51,479 bases of DNA from Candidatus Electrothrix aarhusensis (GTDB lineage: Bacteria > Desulfobacterota > Desulfobulbia > Desulfobulbales > Desulfobulbaceae). The stretch is taken from assembly GCA_004028505.1 (NCBI GenBank), contig MTKO01000072.1:1-51479 (forward strand), given 5' to 3'. A program made the position numbers and the translations under genes. Of this stretch, positions 28,294 to 36,118 are shown piece after piece; position 1 is the first letter of the stretch, and every line of letters begins with the position of its first letter. The notes below the pieces were generated by a model, which ran no database searches, was not told the origin of the DNA, and saw only the letters and a list, made by a program, of their open reading frames with translations.

Positions 28294-28440
28294 TTATTTC
28301 AGGAAGTCGTTTTGTCGGGGAGGTAACTGCAAAACATCAATGGGGGAGTACGCATAAAAAAGACGAGGATAGTCAAAGCAGGGTTATCTTCGTCTTGATC
28401 AGTGGGTGGGATTTTCTACAGGAGTCGAGTAAGGCAGTAG

Positions 28441-28929
28441 CTACTTTTCCCCAGGCTCGTTTTTCTGGAGAGATTCGTTTACTTCGTTATCTTTTTTTGG
28501 GGGTTGTGAATTGCTCACACCCTGTTTACGAGAGCTGGAATGGATTTCGCCTTCAAGGGAGGCTCCCGACTCAACAGTGAGATTCTGTGATTTTAGAATA
28601 CCGTGTATCTCTGAAGTTGCGTGAGCCGTCACGACCTCTGCGATAACATTCCCTTCAACTTTTCCGTGGCAGACCAAGGTCGTGACAGTGATATTACCCG
28701 TCACTTGAGCTGTATCACTGAGAATGAGATATTCTCCGGTAATGTTTCCTTCTACCGCTCCGTCAAAGCGAGCTTTTCCTTTGAAATTAATCTCACCTGT
28801 AATAGCCATTTCTTTGGCAAGAACGCTCGCTATAGGGTCTTTCTCATTTTTCACTACTCTTCTCTCCTGAGGTACGCTTATTTCAATTTTGGTCGGCTCG
28901 TTTTTTTCTTCTTTTTTAAATAAGGCCAT
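28441..28929 (-). CDS. Bactofilin-family polymer-forming protein
   Basis: Bactofilins are right-handed beta-helix proteins that self-assemble into filaments and scaffold envelope and cytoskeletal processes. The 162-residue protein has the core of short repeated strands (GEINFKGKARFDGAVEGNITG, DTAQVTGNITVTTLVCHGKVEGNV, LTVESGASLEGEI) flanked by polar N- and C-terminal tails rich in Lys/Glu and Ser/Asn. It lies 25 bases past the stop of the M23 peptidase gene on the same strand, a pairing widely seen in bacteria where the bactofilin positions or regulates the hydrolase. Confidence 0.9.
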   Translation of the reverse strand: MALFKKEEKNEPTKIEISVPQERRVVKNEKDPIASVLAKEMAITGEINFKGKARFDGAVEGNITGEYLILSDTAQVTGNITVTTLVCHGKVEGNVIAEVVTAHATSEIHGILKSQNLTVESGASLEGEIHSSSRKQGVSNSQPPKKDNEVNESLQKNEPGEK

Positions 28930-28954
28930 CGGTGCAACGTCTCCTCATCGCCTG

Positions 28955-30055
28955 TTATTCAGGTACGGTAAATGACAGTTTGGCTACTGATAGATATTTT
29001 TTCGGATCGATGGGTTTTCCTTTATAATGAACCTCGTAATGCAGATGAGGACCTGTGGAGCGTCCGGTATTTCCCATCAGGCCTATCAGTTGCCCGCGCT
29101 GGATTCTTTCGCCCTGTTTAACCAGCCTTTTGCTCATATGTCCAAATACGGTTTCATAACCGTTGCCATGCCGCAGAATCACAAAATTGCCGAATCCATT
29201 TTTATCATAGGAAGAGGTCGTTACTATTCCATCTGCGGTTGCTTTAATTTGTTGCCCTATTTTTCCTTTAAGATCAATACCTGCATGAAATGCTGGACGG
29301 TTATTGAACGGGTCAGATCGACGACCAAAACCACTGGTTAATCTTCCCTGCATGGGATATCCCAGAGGCATTCTTCTGATAGTTTTTATATATTTATCGC
29401 TTCGTGTCAGCAAGCTCTCGCTATATTTTTCATCAATAGCTATGAAGGGCCCACCGCTGTTCGCTGTATTTTTTTTGCCGACTTTTACATCCACCCCGAT
29501 TCGGCTCATGACTGACTCGATCATTCGGCTGCGTTCATCAAGACGCACGGCAGTTTTTTCAAGGAGCTCTTGTTTTTCTTGTTTTTCCTGTTCAAGCTCT
29601 GCCAGTAAGCCAGAAATTTTTCTGGCTATCGATATATCGCCTGAAGCGATCTCTTCTTCATAGCGACAAATAACGCCCTCTTTTTCTTCCTTGAGGTTTT
29701 GAATTTGAGCCTGATATGCACCCTCCTTGGCCTGCCACGCATTTTTTTGCGCCGAAAGCTGTTCTTTTAGTTTCTGTTCAAAATTTTCTGATAATTCTCT
29801 GAGTGCATCAGTCTGAAGTGTGGTTTTGAGGGCGAGAGAAGTTCTTTCTTGAAAGAAGCCGATTCCTAGCCAAGTACCGACAGCCAAGGCTGTCAGAGTG
29901 GAGAGAGTAACAGCAAGAATTATAGCGACATGATCTCGACGCACAACAAAGGACAAACCAGCTCCTGTTTCACCAGTGATGACGAGATGGAGCTGCTTGG
30001 GAATCATTGAATATGCTATCTTTTTCATGAGATGCGTGGGTTTTATTTTGATCAC
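28955..30055 (-). CDS. M23-family metallopeptidase with N-terminal membrane helix and coiled coil
   Basis: This is a peptidoglycan endopeptidase of the LytM/Lysostaphin type. A single membrane helix (AIILAVTLSTLTALAVGTWLG, about residues 48-69) leaves the rest periplasmic. A long coiled coil (about residues 85-180) leads to the M23 domain, whose Zn-binding motifs are visible: HAGIDLKG (H-x-G-x-D) and HLHYEV. The upstream start is a GTG at 30055; the ATG at 30028 is an alternative that removes nine residues. A TCACAAAG-type inverted repeat spans the GTG, hinting that the true start is the ATG. The bactofilin gene follows, 25 bases away. Confidence 0.9.
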   Translation of the reverse strand: MIKIKPTHLMKKIAYSMIPKQLHLVITGETGAGLSFVVRRDHVAIILAVTLSTLTALAVGTWLGIGFFQERTSLALKTTLQTDALRELSENFEQKLKEQLSAQKNAWQAKEGAYQAQIQNLKEEKEGVICRYEEEIASGDISIARKISGLLAELEQEKQEKQELLEKTAVRLDERSRMIESVMSRIGVDVKVGKKNTANSGGPFIAIDEKYSESLLTRSDKYIKTIRRMPLGYPMQGRLTSGFGRRSDPFNNRPAFHAGIDLKGKIGQQIKATADGIVTTSSYDKNGFGNFVILRHGNGYETVFGHMSKRLVKQGERIQRGQLIGLMGNTGRSTGPHLHYEVHYKGKPIDPKKYLSVAKLSFTVPE

Positions 30056-30070
30056 AAAGTATCTTTGTGA
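30052..30070. promoter_or_regulatory. Inverted repeat at the start of the M23 gene
   Basis: TCACAAAG and CTTTGTGA flank a TAT centre (30052-30070) and overlap the GTG start codon of the M23 gene. It could be an operator or a hairpin controlling translation of the M23/bactofilin pair. Confidence 0.4.
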
Positions 30071-30200
30071 AAGCCGATCCTACTACTACTATGTAGTTTA
30101 TACGAAGAACCTGTCCGGGGGCAACTCAAAAAGGGAAAAACTCTGGGCGACAACGAAATTATTTTGTGCCCCAGTTCATAACATAAGTTGATCTGTAAGA

Positions 30201-30455
30201 TTATAGATCAAGAACCCATTCTGGTATTCGGTGCAAAATATAGTTCGTTACCTGCTCTCTCCCCTCCTCTCCCTTTGTCGGTTTTACATCTTGTACAACC
30301 TCATCAAAATCAAACCAGCACAGTTCCCTGTCATCATTAGAGTATACCGTGAAAATTCGATGGTTAGGGTCATCAACATCCTCTTCCTCCTGAATCGCAC
30401 CCACTACATTTACAGCTTCTTCAAAAGGAAGAAAACGAACTTCGTCATTGTTCAC
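30201..30455 (-). CDS. Small acidic hypothetical protein (84 aa)
   Basis: I do not recognise this family. It is an acidic cytoplasmic protein with no signal peptide, Cys motif or membrane segment. Its middle (HRIFTVYSNDDRELCWFDF) has the alternating hydrophobic pattern of a small beta sheet. The ATG follows an AGGAGAAT ribosome-binding site about ten bases upstream, which supports the start. It sits alone between the M23 gene and rpmB on the same strand. Confidence 0.6.
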   Translation of the reverse strand: MNNDEVRFLPFEEAVNVVGAIQEEEDVDDPNHRIFTVYSNDDRELCWFDFDEVVQDVKPTKGEEGREQVTNYILHRIPEWVLDL

Positions 30456-30552
30456 AATATTCTCCTGTCAGTATAGAACACAATACAAACGCAGCCTGAT
30501 TTTTCAACCTTCAAGAAATGGGAAAAGATAGAGGCTGGATTTTCCTCATAAC

Positions 30553-30588
30553 AAAAAAAGGGCGGAAGAAAAAGTTTCTTCTCGCCCC
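30553..30588 (-). terminator. Rho-independent terminator after rpmB
   Basis: Read on the minus strand, GGGGCGAGAAGAAA pairs with TTCTTCCGCCC around a four-base loop and ends in seven T residues, 22 bases after the rpmB stop. The stem is long with one mismatch. Confidence 0.85.
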
Positions 30589-30609
30589 GGAAAATGATCG
30601 GTAGGTAAC

Positions 30610-30804
30610 TCAAGCTGGCTTGATAATGGCCCCGGAACGAATGCAGCGAGTGCATACAAGCAATCGAGCTGTCTGGCCGCCATCAGTTACGGTTCTGACT
30701 TTTTGCAGATTTGGCAGCCAACGTCGTTTGGTTTTGTTATGGGCATGGCTGACATTATTGCCAGTTACCGGCCCTTTTCCACAGATTTCACATTTACGCG
30801 CCAT
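30610..30804 (-). CDS. rpmB: 50S ribosomal protein L28
   Basis: L28 is a small structural protein of the large subunit. The 64-residue sequence begins [25 protein letters not shown] and continues [11 protein letters not shown] and CTRCIRSG. The two Cys pairs (CEICG and CTRCI) mark the zinc-binding C+ form. The ATG follows AAGGAG on the minus strand. Confidence 0.97.
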   Translation of the reverse strand: MARKCEICGKGPVTGNNVSHAHNKTKRRWLPNLQKVRTVTDGGQTARLLVCTRCIRSGAIIKPA

Positions 30805-31168
30805 GATATATATACTCCTTACAACGGGTTATTTGTTAAGAGTATTATTATACATGCCGGCTCAGAAAAGGCAATGTTTTTTCTATATTTCAGCCTATTT
30901 CTCAACTCAGCCGGATCTCCTTCTGTTTACGAGGAAAATACGCTGAAATTGACCGGAAAGATCGCTGGTATTTTCAGCGGCATGGCTGAAGGGATGATTT
31001 GTTAGGGTATTATCTTCCAAATAACAGGCTTATAACATATAGTATGAAGATGTATTCTGTTTTTCTGAAAGTTTTTTGAAGTTCGGACACAATTGACAGA
31101 GAAGCTGCATGGTGGACACGGTTAGATAGCACAGGTGTTCCAGGAAATGCTTTTGATGAGGTGCGAGT
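30805..31168. promoter_or_regulatory. Divergent rpmB/cheB-like intergenic region with rpmB promoter
   Basis: On the minus strand a TTGCCT box (30869-30874) and a perfect TATAAT (30847-30852) with a 16-base spacer sit about 43 bases upstream of rpmB, a plausible strong promoter. The remaining ~290 bases toward the methylesterase gene hold no supported gene; its own ribosome-binding site (GAGGTGCGAG) is moderate. Confidence 0.55.
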
Positions 31169-31768
31169 ATGAAATATCGAGCGATTGTTGTCGGTGCCTC
31201 GGCAGGAGGGGTAGAGGCTTTTGTTCATATCTTCAGCAAACTGCCTGCTCTGTTTTCTTTGCCGATAATTTTTGTCCAACATCTGCATAAGGATCAGGAG
31301 AATACCTTAGCCCAATTTTATAATGATCGCGCTCTGCTCAAGGTTGAGGAGGCCGAGGAAAAGGAGAGGATCCTGCCTGGACATATTTATATTGCCCCGC
31401 CTGATTACCATCTCCTTATTGAGCGAGATGAAACCTTCTCTCTCTCTGTTGATGAAAAGGTCAATTACTCTCGACCTTCAATAGATGTCCTTTTTGAGAG
31501 TGCGGCAGAGGTCTACGGTGCCGAGTTGGTGGGCGTTCTTTTGACCGGTGCCAACCATGACGGTTCTTGCGGTCTGCAAAAAATCAAGGAACATGGTGGG
31601 CTGACCTTGGTCGAAGATCCGACAACGGCTAAGTTTCCTGAGATGCCCAGGAGTGCCTTGGCCTGCACAGACGTTGATTATATATTACCCTTGGAGGAGC
31701 TGGGAGAATTTTTACTCACCCTTGCTGACGGTTGCCTTGGCAAGCAGGAAAAGAGTCCTGTTCAGTAG
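31169..31768 (+). CDS. CheB-type chemoreceptor methylesterase domain protein (no receiver)
   Basis: CheB demethylates glutamates of chemoreceptors. This 199-residue protein is only the catalytic domain; the N-terminal response-regulator domain of canonical CheB is absent. The catalytic triad is placed as expected: Ser in GASAGGVEA, His in VQHLHKDQ, Asp in LTGANHDGSCG. The sequence FPEMPRSAL near the C terminus also matches the family. With no receiver it cannot be activated by CheA phosphorylation in the usual way. No che operon lies nearby in the window. Confidence 0.87.
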   Translation: MKYRAIVVGASAGGVEAFVHIFSKLPALFSLPIIFVQHLHKDQENTLAQFYNDRALLKVEEAEEKERILPGHIYIAPPDYHLLIERDETFSLSVDEKVNYSRPSIDVLFESAAEVYGAELVGVLLTGANHDGSCGLQKIKEHGGLTLVEDPTTAKFPEMPRSALACTDVDYILPLEELGEFLLTLADGCLGKQEKSPVQ

Positions 31769-31801
31769 CACAAACACAGCTGAGTTTTTGAGGTTTTTGA
31801 T

Positions 31802-33937
31802 ATGCAACACGAAACAACAAATCGTCTGGCTAGGGAAAAGAGCCCATACCTGCTCCAGCATGCTGCCAACCCCGTGGATTGGTATCCTTGGGGAGAGGAG
31901 GCGTTTCAGCAGGCACGGGAGGAGGGCAAGCCGATTTTTCTTTCCATCGGATATTCGACCTGTCATTGGTGTCATGTCATGGCGCGTGAATCCTTTGCAG
32001 ACCAGAAGATTGCTGAGCTTTTGAATGCAGGATTTATCAATATCAAGGTGGATCGGGAAGAACGACCGGACATTGATCAGATGTATATGGCTGCGGCCAT
32101 GACTTTGAACAGTTCCGGCGGCTGGCCCTTATCGATTTTTCTCACGCATAAGGGCGCTCCCTTTTACGTTGCCACCTATATTCCGCCAAGATCACGAGAT
32201 GGACGAACAGGATTCCCAGATATTTTGCATGCGATACATACTGCTTGGCTTAATCGTCGTGAAGAACTGGAACAGTCCGCATTAGGGGTGATTAAGGCCT
32301 TGCAAAAGGGTGCTTCATCAGCAAGGGTAGGGCAGGGTAGACAACCCGCTCAGAGCGATGCTCTTGCCCGTGCAGTTGTTGCCTTGGCGGATTCCTTTGA
32401 TCAGCGCTATGGAGGCTTTGGTAGCGCACCTAAATTTCCTCGACCGGCAGTTTTTTCTCTGCTTTTCCAAGCTTGTTTTTTTGAGAAAAGCGAGCAGGCT
32501 CTTGAGATGGGGCTTGCTACGCTCAGGGCTATGGCCCGAGGCGGCATTCATGATCATCTTGGAGGTGGTTTTCATCGTTATGCGGTGGACAGGCAATGGC
32601 GGATCCCCCATTTTGAAAAGATGCTTTATGATCAGGCCCAGCTGGCTGATGCCTATCTCGTTGCTGGCCAGATCACCGGGGAGAGGCAGTATGCTAAAGT
32701 TGCTCAGCAAATTCTCCAGTATGTGCTTACGGTTCTTCAGGCCCCAGCAGGGGGATTTTATGCTGCTGAAGACGCAGATAGTGAAGACCCTTATAGTCCG
32801 GGACGGCATGGCGAAGGAGCCTGTTATCTCTGGATCGAGGAGGAGATTGTCCAAACCGTGGGTGTTGCTGATGCCAATATTTTTACGTATTGCTATGGCG
32901 TGGAGTTTGACGGTAATGCTTTGGCTGATCCCTTGCACGAGTTCACAGGGCGCAATATTCTTTATTTGAAGCATCATCCTGAAGAGGCCGCAGCGCAATT
33001 CAACAAGGATTTGTCTCAGATTGAGGCTGTCTTAGCAAGGGCCTCCCAAAAACTTGTTGAGAAACGACAGCAGCGTAACGGCCCTCATCGTGATGAAAAG
33101 ATTTTGACGGCCTGGAATGGTCTGATGATCAAAGCCTTGGCCAAAGCCAGTGCTGTTGTACAGGATCCCCAACTGCTTGATGCGGCTCAACGTGCTGCTG
33201 TTTTTCTGCGTACTACCCTGTATAATCGAAAAAATCGAACTCTGTGCCGTCGCTTTTGCGAGGGCGAGAGTGGGATCAAGGGGCAGCTGGATGATTATGC
33301 CTTTCTTGTTGCCGGACTTTTTGAGCTTTATCAGGTGACCCAGGAATCGCAATGGCTGCAATGGGCTCTGGAACTGACGGAAACGCAGATTCGTTTGTTT
33401 TGGGATGAACAGGGGGATGGATTCTTTGACAGTCTGCCCGATCCTCTGGTGGCAGTGCGCCTGAAAAACGATTATGACGGGGCTGAACCAGCAGCAAATT
33501 CCCTTGCGGCGGCAAATCTTGTTCGACTCGGGCGGCTGACCGATAACAGCCAATGGCTGGATTTGGCTGATAGGACGATCAGGAGCTTTGATGAGCAATT
33601 GCATCACAATCCCCAAGCCTTGCCTGTTCTACTTACTGCTCAGCAGGAACTCCTGTCAGCTCCGTCACTGGTGGTGGTCGCAGGGAGACGGGACGCGGAG
33701 GATACAAAGAAAATGCTAGGTATTGTCCAGCGTTCTTGGAGCCCTGCTCGTCTTCTTCTGCTGGCTGATGGCGGGGAAAATCAGGAATTTTTGGGCAAGT
33801 TGCTCCCCTTCGTGAGGACCGCGAGTATGGTGAATAATCAGGCAACAGCCTATTTTTGCCGGGATTATACCTGTCAGATGCCTATGACGGATCCAGAGGC
33901 GTTAGAGGAGATGTTGGGGAGAGAGACCGAGGTGTAG
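31802..33937 (+). CDS. DUF255 thioredoxin-domain protein (YyaL/Spata20 family)
   Basis: YyaL-type proteins join an N-terminal thioredoxin fold to an (alpha/alpha)6 barrel resembling N-acylglucosamine 2-epimerases. Their biochemical role is unclear. The signature N terminus [28 protein letters not shown] starts at residue 6, and the redox site [14 protein letters not shown] follows. [31 protein letters not shown] and [17 protein letters not shown] are the family barrel motifs, and DAENIL-like [15 protein letters not shown] lies later. 711 residues is the usual size. It starts 33 bases after the methylesterase gene, so it may be co-transcribed. Confidence 0.93.
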   Translation: MQHETTNRLAREKSPYLLQHAANPVDWYPWGEEAFQQAREEGKPIFLSIGYSTCHWCHVMARESFADQKIAELLNAGFINIKVDREERPDIDQMYMAAAMTLNSSGGWPLSIFLTHKGAPFYVATYIPPRSRDGRTGFPDILHAIHTAWLNRREELEQSALGVIKALQKGASSARVGQGRQPAQSDALARAVVALADSFDQRYGGFGSAPKFPRPAVFSLLFQACFFEKSEQALEMGLATLRAMARGGIHDHLGGGFHRYAVDRQWRIPHFEKMLYDQAQLADAYLVAGQITGERQYAKVAQQILQYVLTVLQAPAGGFYAAEDADSEDPYSPGRHGEGACYLWIEEEIVQTVGVADANIFTYCYGVEFDGNALADPLHEFTGRNILYLKHHPEEAAAQFNKDLSQIEAVLARASQKLVEKRQQRNGPHRDEKILTAWNGLMIKALAKASAVVQDPQLLDAAQRAAVFLRTTLYNRKNRTLCRRFCEGESGIKGQLDDYAFLVAGLFELYQVTQESQWLQWALELTETQIRLFWDEQGDGFFDSLPDPLVAVRLKNDYDGAEPAANSLAAANLVRLGRLTDNSQWLDLADRTIRSFDEQLHHNPQALPVLLTAQQELLSAPSLVVVAGRRDAEDTKKMLGIVQRSWSPARLLLLADGGENQEFLGKLLPFVRTASMVNNQATAYFCRDYTCQMPMTDPEALEEMLGRETEV

Positions 33938-34095
33938 CAGCCTATTTTTTTGGAATTACTCAGAACTGTCAGCTTGGTTTTGAAAAAGAATCTATATTTC
34001 TTTTCTGCTGCGGATCATCACTGTCAGGATAATGGAATGGAGCGGGAGCTGGTTCCATCAAGATCTGAATTGCATAAGAATGAATAAATTGTTAT

Positions 34096-34154
34096 TTGTA
34101 CAATACGTTATTTATTTGTTATGCTAATTCGGTAAAGTAACGATACGTTACAAT
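34096..34154 (+). promoter_or_regulatory. Predicted promoter with adjacent inverted-repeat operator
   Basis: TTGTAC (34096-34101) and TATGCT (34120-34125) are spaced 18 bases. Immediately downstream is GTAACGATACGTTAC (34137-34151), an inverted repeat with an ATA centre, overlapping a second possible -10 (TACAAT). The arrangement suggests a repressor site over the transcription start. Confidence 0.45.
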
Positions 34155-34180
34155 GTCAATCCATCCTTTAGGAGGCGCTT

Positions 34181-34369
34181 ATGTGTTCAGGTTTAAATTT
34201 TACCAAGATTAATCGGAAGAGGAAAGAGCTGATAACATCGATTTTTGCACGATTCGGCTCTGTAGATGCCCAAAAAGAGCGCGTTGCCGCTGTCCGAAGA
34301 AACGACGGCCTGAATAGAGGTCAGAGTGAAAAAAATGATCAAGTCGTGCATTGCGCACGCACCCGATAA
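34181..34369 (+). CDS. Small basic hypothetical protein (62 aa)
   Basis: I do not recognise this protein. It starts at an ATG seven bases after a perfect AGGAGG, and has its own predicted promoter, operator-like repeat and downstream hairpin, so the unit looks real even though the sequence is short. The product is strongly basic (many Lys/Arg, KINRKRKELI near the start) with one Cys at residue 2 and another near the end, and no membrane segment. It could bind nucleic acid, or the transcript could be a regulatory RNA with a small coding region. Confidence 0.45.
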   Translation: MCSGLNFTKINRKRKELITSIFARFGSVDAQKERVAAVRRNDGLNRGQSEKNDQVVHCARTR

Positions 34370-34404
34370 AGAGATCAGACGAATATAACGAACATAAGTT
34401 ATGG

Positions 34405-34432
34405 AGGGCCGCAATGTTGCGACCCTTTCATT
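34405..34432 (+). terminator. Hairpin after the small basic ORF
   Basis: AGGGCCGCAA and TTGCGACCCT pair with one mismatch, followed by TTCATT, about 36 bases after the stop. Likely terminator of the small unit; it is close to the end of the OMP gene on the other strand. Confidence 0.55.
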
Positions 34433-34448
34433 ATATGACGTGCTGCTT

Positions 34449-35144
34449 TTAAAAGAAGTACTTAACACCTACGTTTAATTCATAACGATCCAGAGAGCCT
34501 TCATCCTCAATCTCTATTGTTGTTCCCAACGGCGTTTGTCCAGACCCTGTCATGTCCGCATCACCGATAGTATACTGTCCTGCCAGAAAGAGAGTATATG
34601 TATCACTGATAGGATACTCAACACCAGCTGTTAGGTAGTAAAACATACTATCGTCCATCTCTGCACTCATCCCCTGAGCACGGATAAAATCACTTGTCGA
34701 GGAATCGTTAAAGGAATAGCCGATTCCCGCTCCGATATAGGGGTTGACGACATTCGTGTAAAAATGATAGTTCACGCCCAGAGAAATCGGAACATGGCTG
34801 TGCTCCGCAAGTACATTATCCTTCTCGTCCGTTACTTCGACTTCTTGTATGAACTCTATACCGAGGTTGAAAGAAAAGTCGTTGTAATATTTACTGAGGA
34901 TAACACCAAACTTGAACGCTTCGTCAGAGTTCATTTCGTGAGACAGGCCCGGCTGGTATGGATCCGGCTTTTCTTCGCCATCAAAATCCGCCATGCCGAT
35001 ATATCCGCTGATTGCACAGTTACGGTGTGACGTTTGCTGTGTCTGTTGACCTTCTTTCTGTTCAACTTTCCGGTTTCCCGCATAGGACAGTTGAGCGCTG
35101 CTGGCCAGCAGAAGTACGGCGCCTGCTGCTATCACTTTTTTCAT
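34449..35144 (-). CDS. OmpW-like outer-membrane beta-barrel protein
   Basis: This is a 231-residue exported protein with a clear signal peptide (VIAAGAVLLLASSAQLSYAG). The mature protein alternates strands and loops with aromatic edges (FSFNLGIEFIQEVEV, HVPISLGVNYHFYTNVVNPYIGAGIGYSF, FYYLTAGVEYP) and ends in YELNVGVKYFF, with a terminal Phe. The VVNPYIGAGIGYSF block resembles OmpW/OmpA-like small barrels. Unlike lipoproteins it has no lipobox. The ligand is unknown; no transporter neighbours are present. Confidence 0.78.
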   Translation of the reverse strand: MKKVIAAGAVLLLASSAQLSYAGNRKVEQKEGQQTQQTSHRNCAISGYIGMADFDGEEKPDPYQPGLSHEMNSDEAFKFGVILSKYYNDFSFNLGIEFIQEVEVTDEKDNVLAEHSHVPISLGVNYHFYTNVVNPYIGAGIGYSFNDSSTSDFIRAQGMSAEMDDSMFYYLTAGVEYPISDTYTLFLAGQYTIGDADMTGSGQTPLGTTIEIEDEGSLDRYELNVGVKYFF

Positions 35145-35437
35145 TTCTTTCTCCTGTGTTGAGTTTCCGCATTGATCAAATCGTAATATAATTAATTCAA
35201 TATAATGAACTTAAGGGGGAGAGTAAATAGAAAAAGAATCTTGGAAGATGAGTTGTGCATGTAGAGCGGTTCAATTACGACCTGCCTCACTGTAGGATAA
35301 CCCCCTTGAGAAAGCTCAGGAGAGCCGGAAGCGGAGTATTGCTTTTCTGTTTGGTATCCATGTTGGAATGGAGTATATATTGAATGATCTATTGCACCGT
35401 CTGCTTACTCGTGTGTAATGCATTATAATTCAACAGG

Positions 35438-36046
35438 ATGACAGATCGTATGCCGACGAGGCTTCTTCTTCTCCGTCATGGCCCCACCTCTGCGCCGCCG
35501 GGCTGTTTTGCTGGCAGCAGTGACGTTCCCCTGTCCGGCAAAGGGCTTGCCCGTTTAGATAACATAAGAGCACGGTTGAAGGATATTGATTGCTGGTATT
35601 GCAGTCCCATGCTGCGTACGAGACAGACTCTGGAGTCTTTGCAGCAGAAAGGATGTTCAGCGAGAGAACCTCTCTATGATGAGCGGTTGCGAGAGATTGA
35701 CTTCGGACGCTGGGAGCTCCAAACCTTTGCTGATATTGCTGCCCAGGATGAGGAGCTGCTCCCGGCCTGGAATCAATATTTGGACTTTACCTTTCCTGAA
35801 GGAGAAGCAGTCACTGCGTTTATCCAACGGGTGGGGTCCATGCTTACGGTCTTCAGTGGGATGGAAACCAGCACCGGTACCAACACCGTTGCTGTTGTGA
35901 CTCATGGTGGCGTGATTCGGACCATGATCTGTATTGCCTTGGGGATTTCCCCCCGCAATTATCTTCTGTTCGATGTCCAGCCTGCTTCGTTGACCGTCTT
36001 GGAGTTGTTTTCCGAGGGAGGGGTCCTGCGCGGGCTGAATCTTTGA
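35438..36046 (+). CDS. Histidine phosphatase family protein (CobC/phosphoglycerate mutase-like)
   Basis: Histidine phosphatases form a phospho-His intermediate; members include alpha-ribazole phosphatase and phosphoglycerate mutase. The 202-residue protein has the RHG motif (LLLRHGPTSAPP), SPMLRTRQTL, REIDFGRWE with the acid region, and VVTHGGVIRTM with the second active-site His. CobC is one candidate by length and style (FAGSSDVPLS is typical), but no cobalamin genes adjoin it. ATG 35438 is the only good start. Confidence 0.86.
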   Translation: MTDRMPTRLLLLRHGPTSAPPGCFAGSSDVPLSGKGLARLDNIRARLKDIDCWYCSPMLRTRQTLESLQQKGCSAREPLYDERLREIDFGRWELQTFADIAAQDEELLPAWNQYLDFTFPEGEAVTAFIQRVGSMLTVFSGMETSTGTNTVAVVTHGGVIRTMICIALGISPRNYLLFDVQPASLTVLELFSEGGVLRGLNL

Positions 36047-36118
36047 GTCTCTTTGAATTCTCAGCATATCCCGATATATCCCGATAAAACTTTTCCACCG
36101 TTCATGAGAGGTGAGGTT

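Noticed and set aside
35281-35340. Group II intron-like GAGAGCCGG string upstream of the histidine phosphatase
   Set aside because: No domain V structure, reverse transcriptase or further conserved segment was found.
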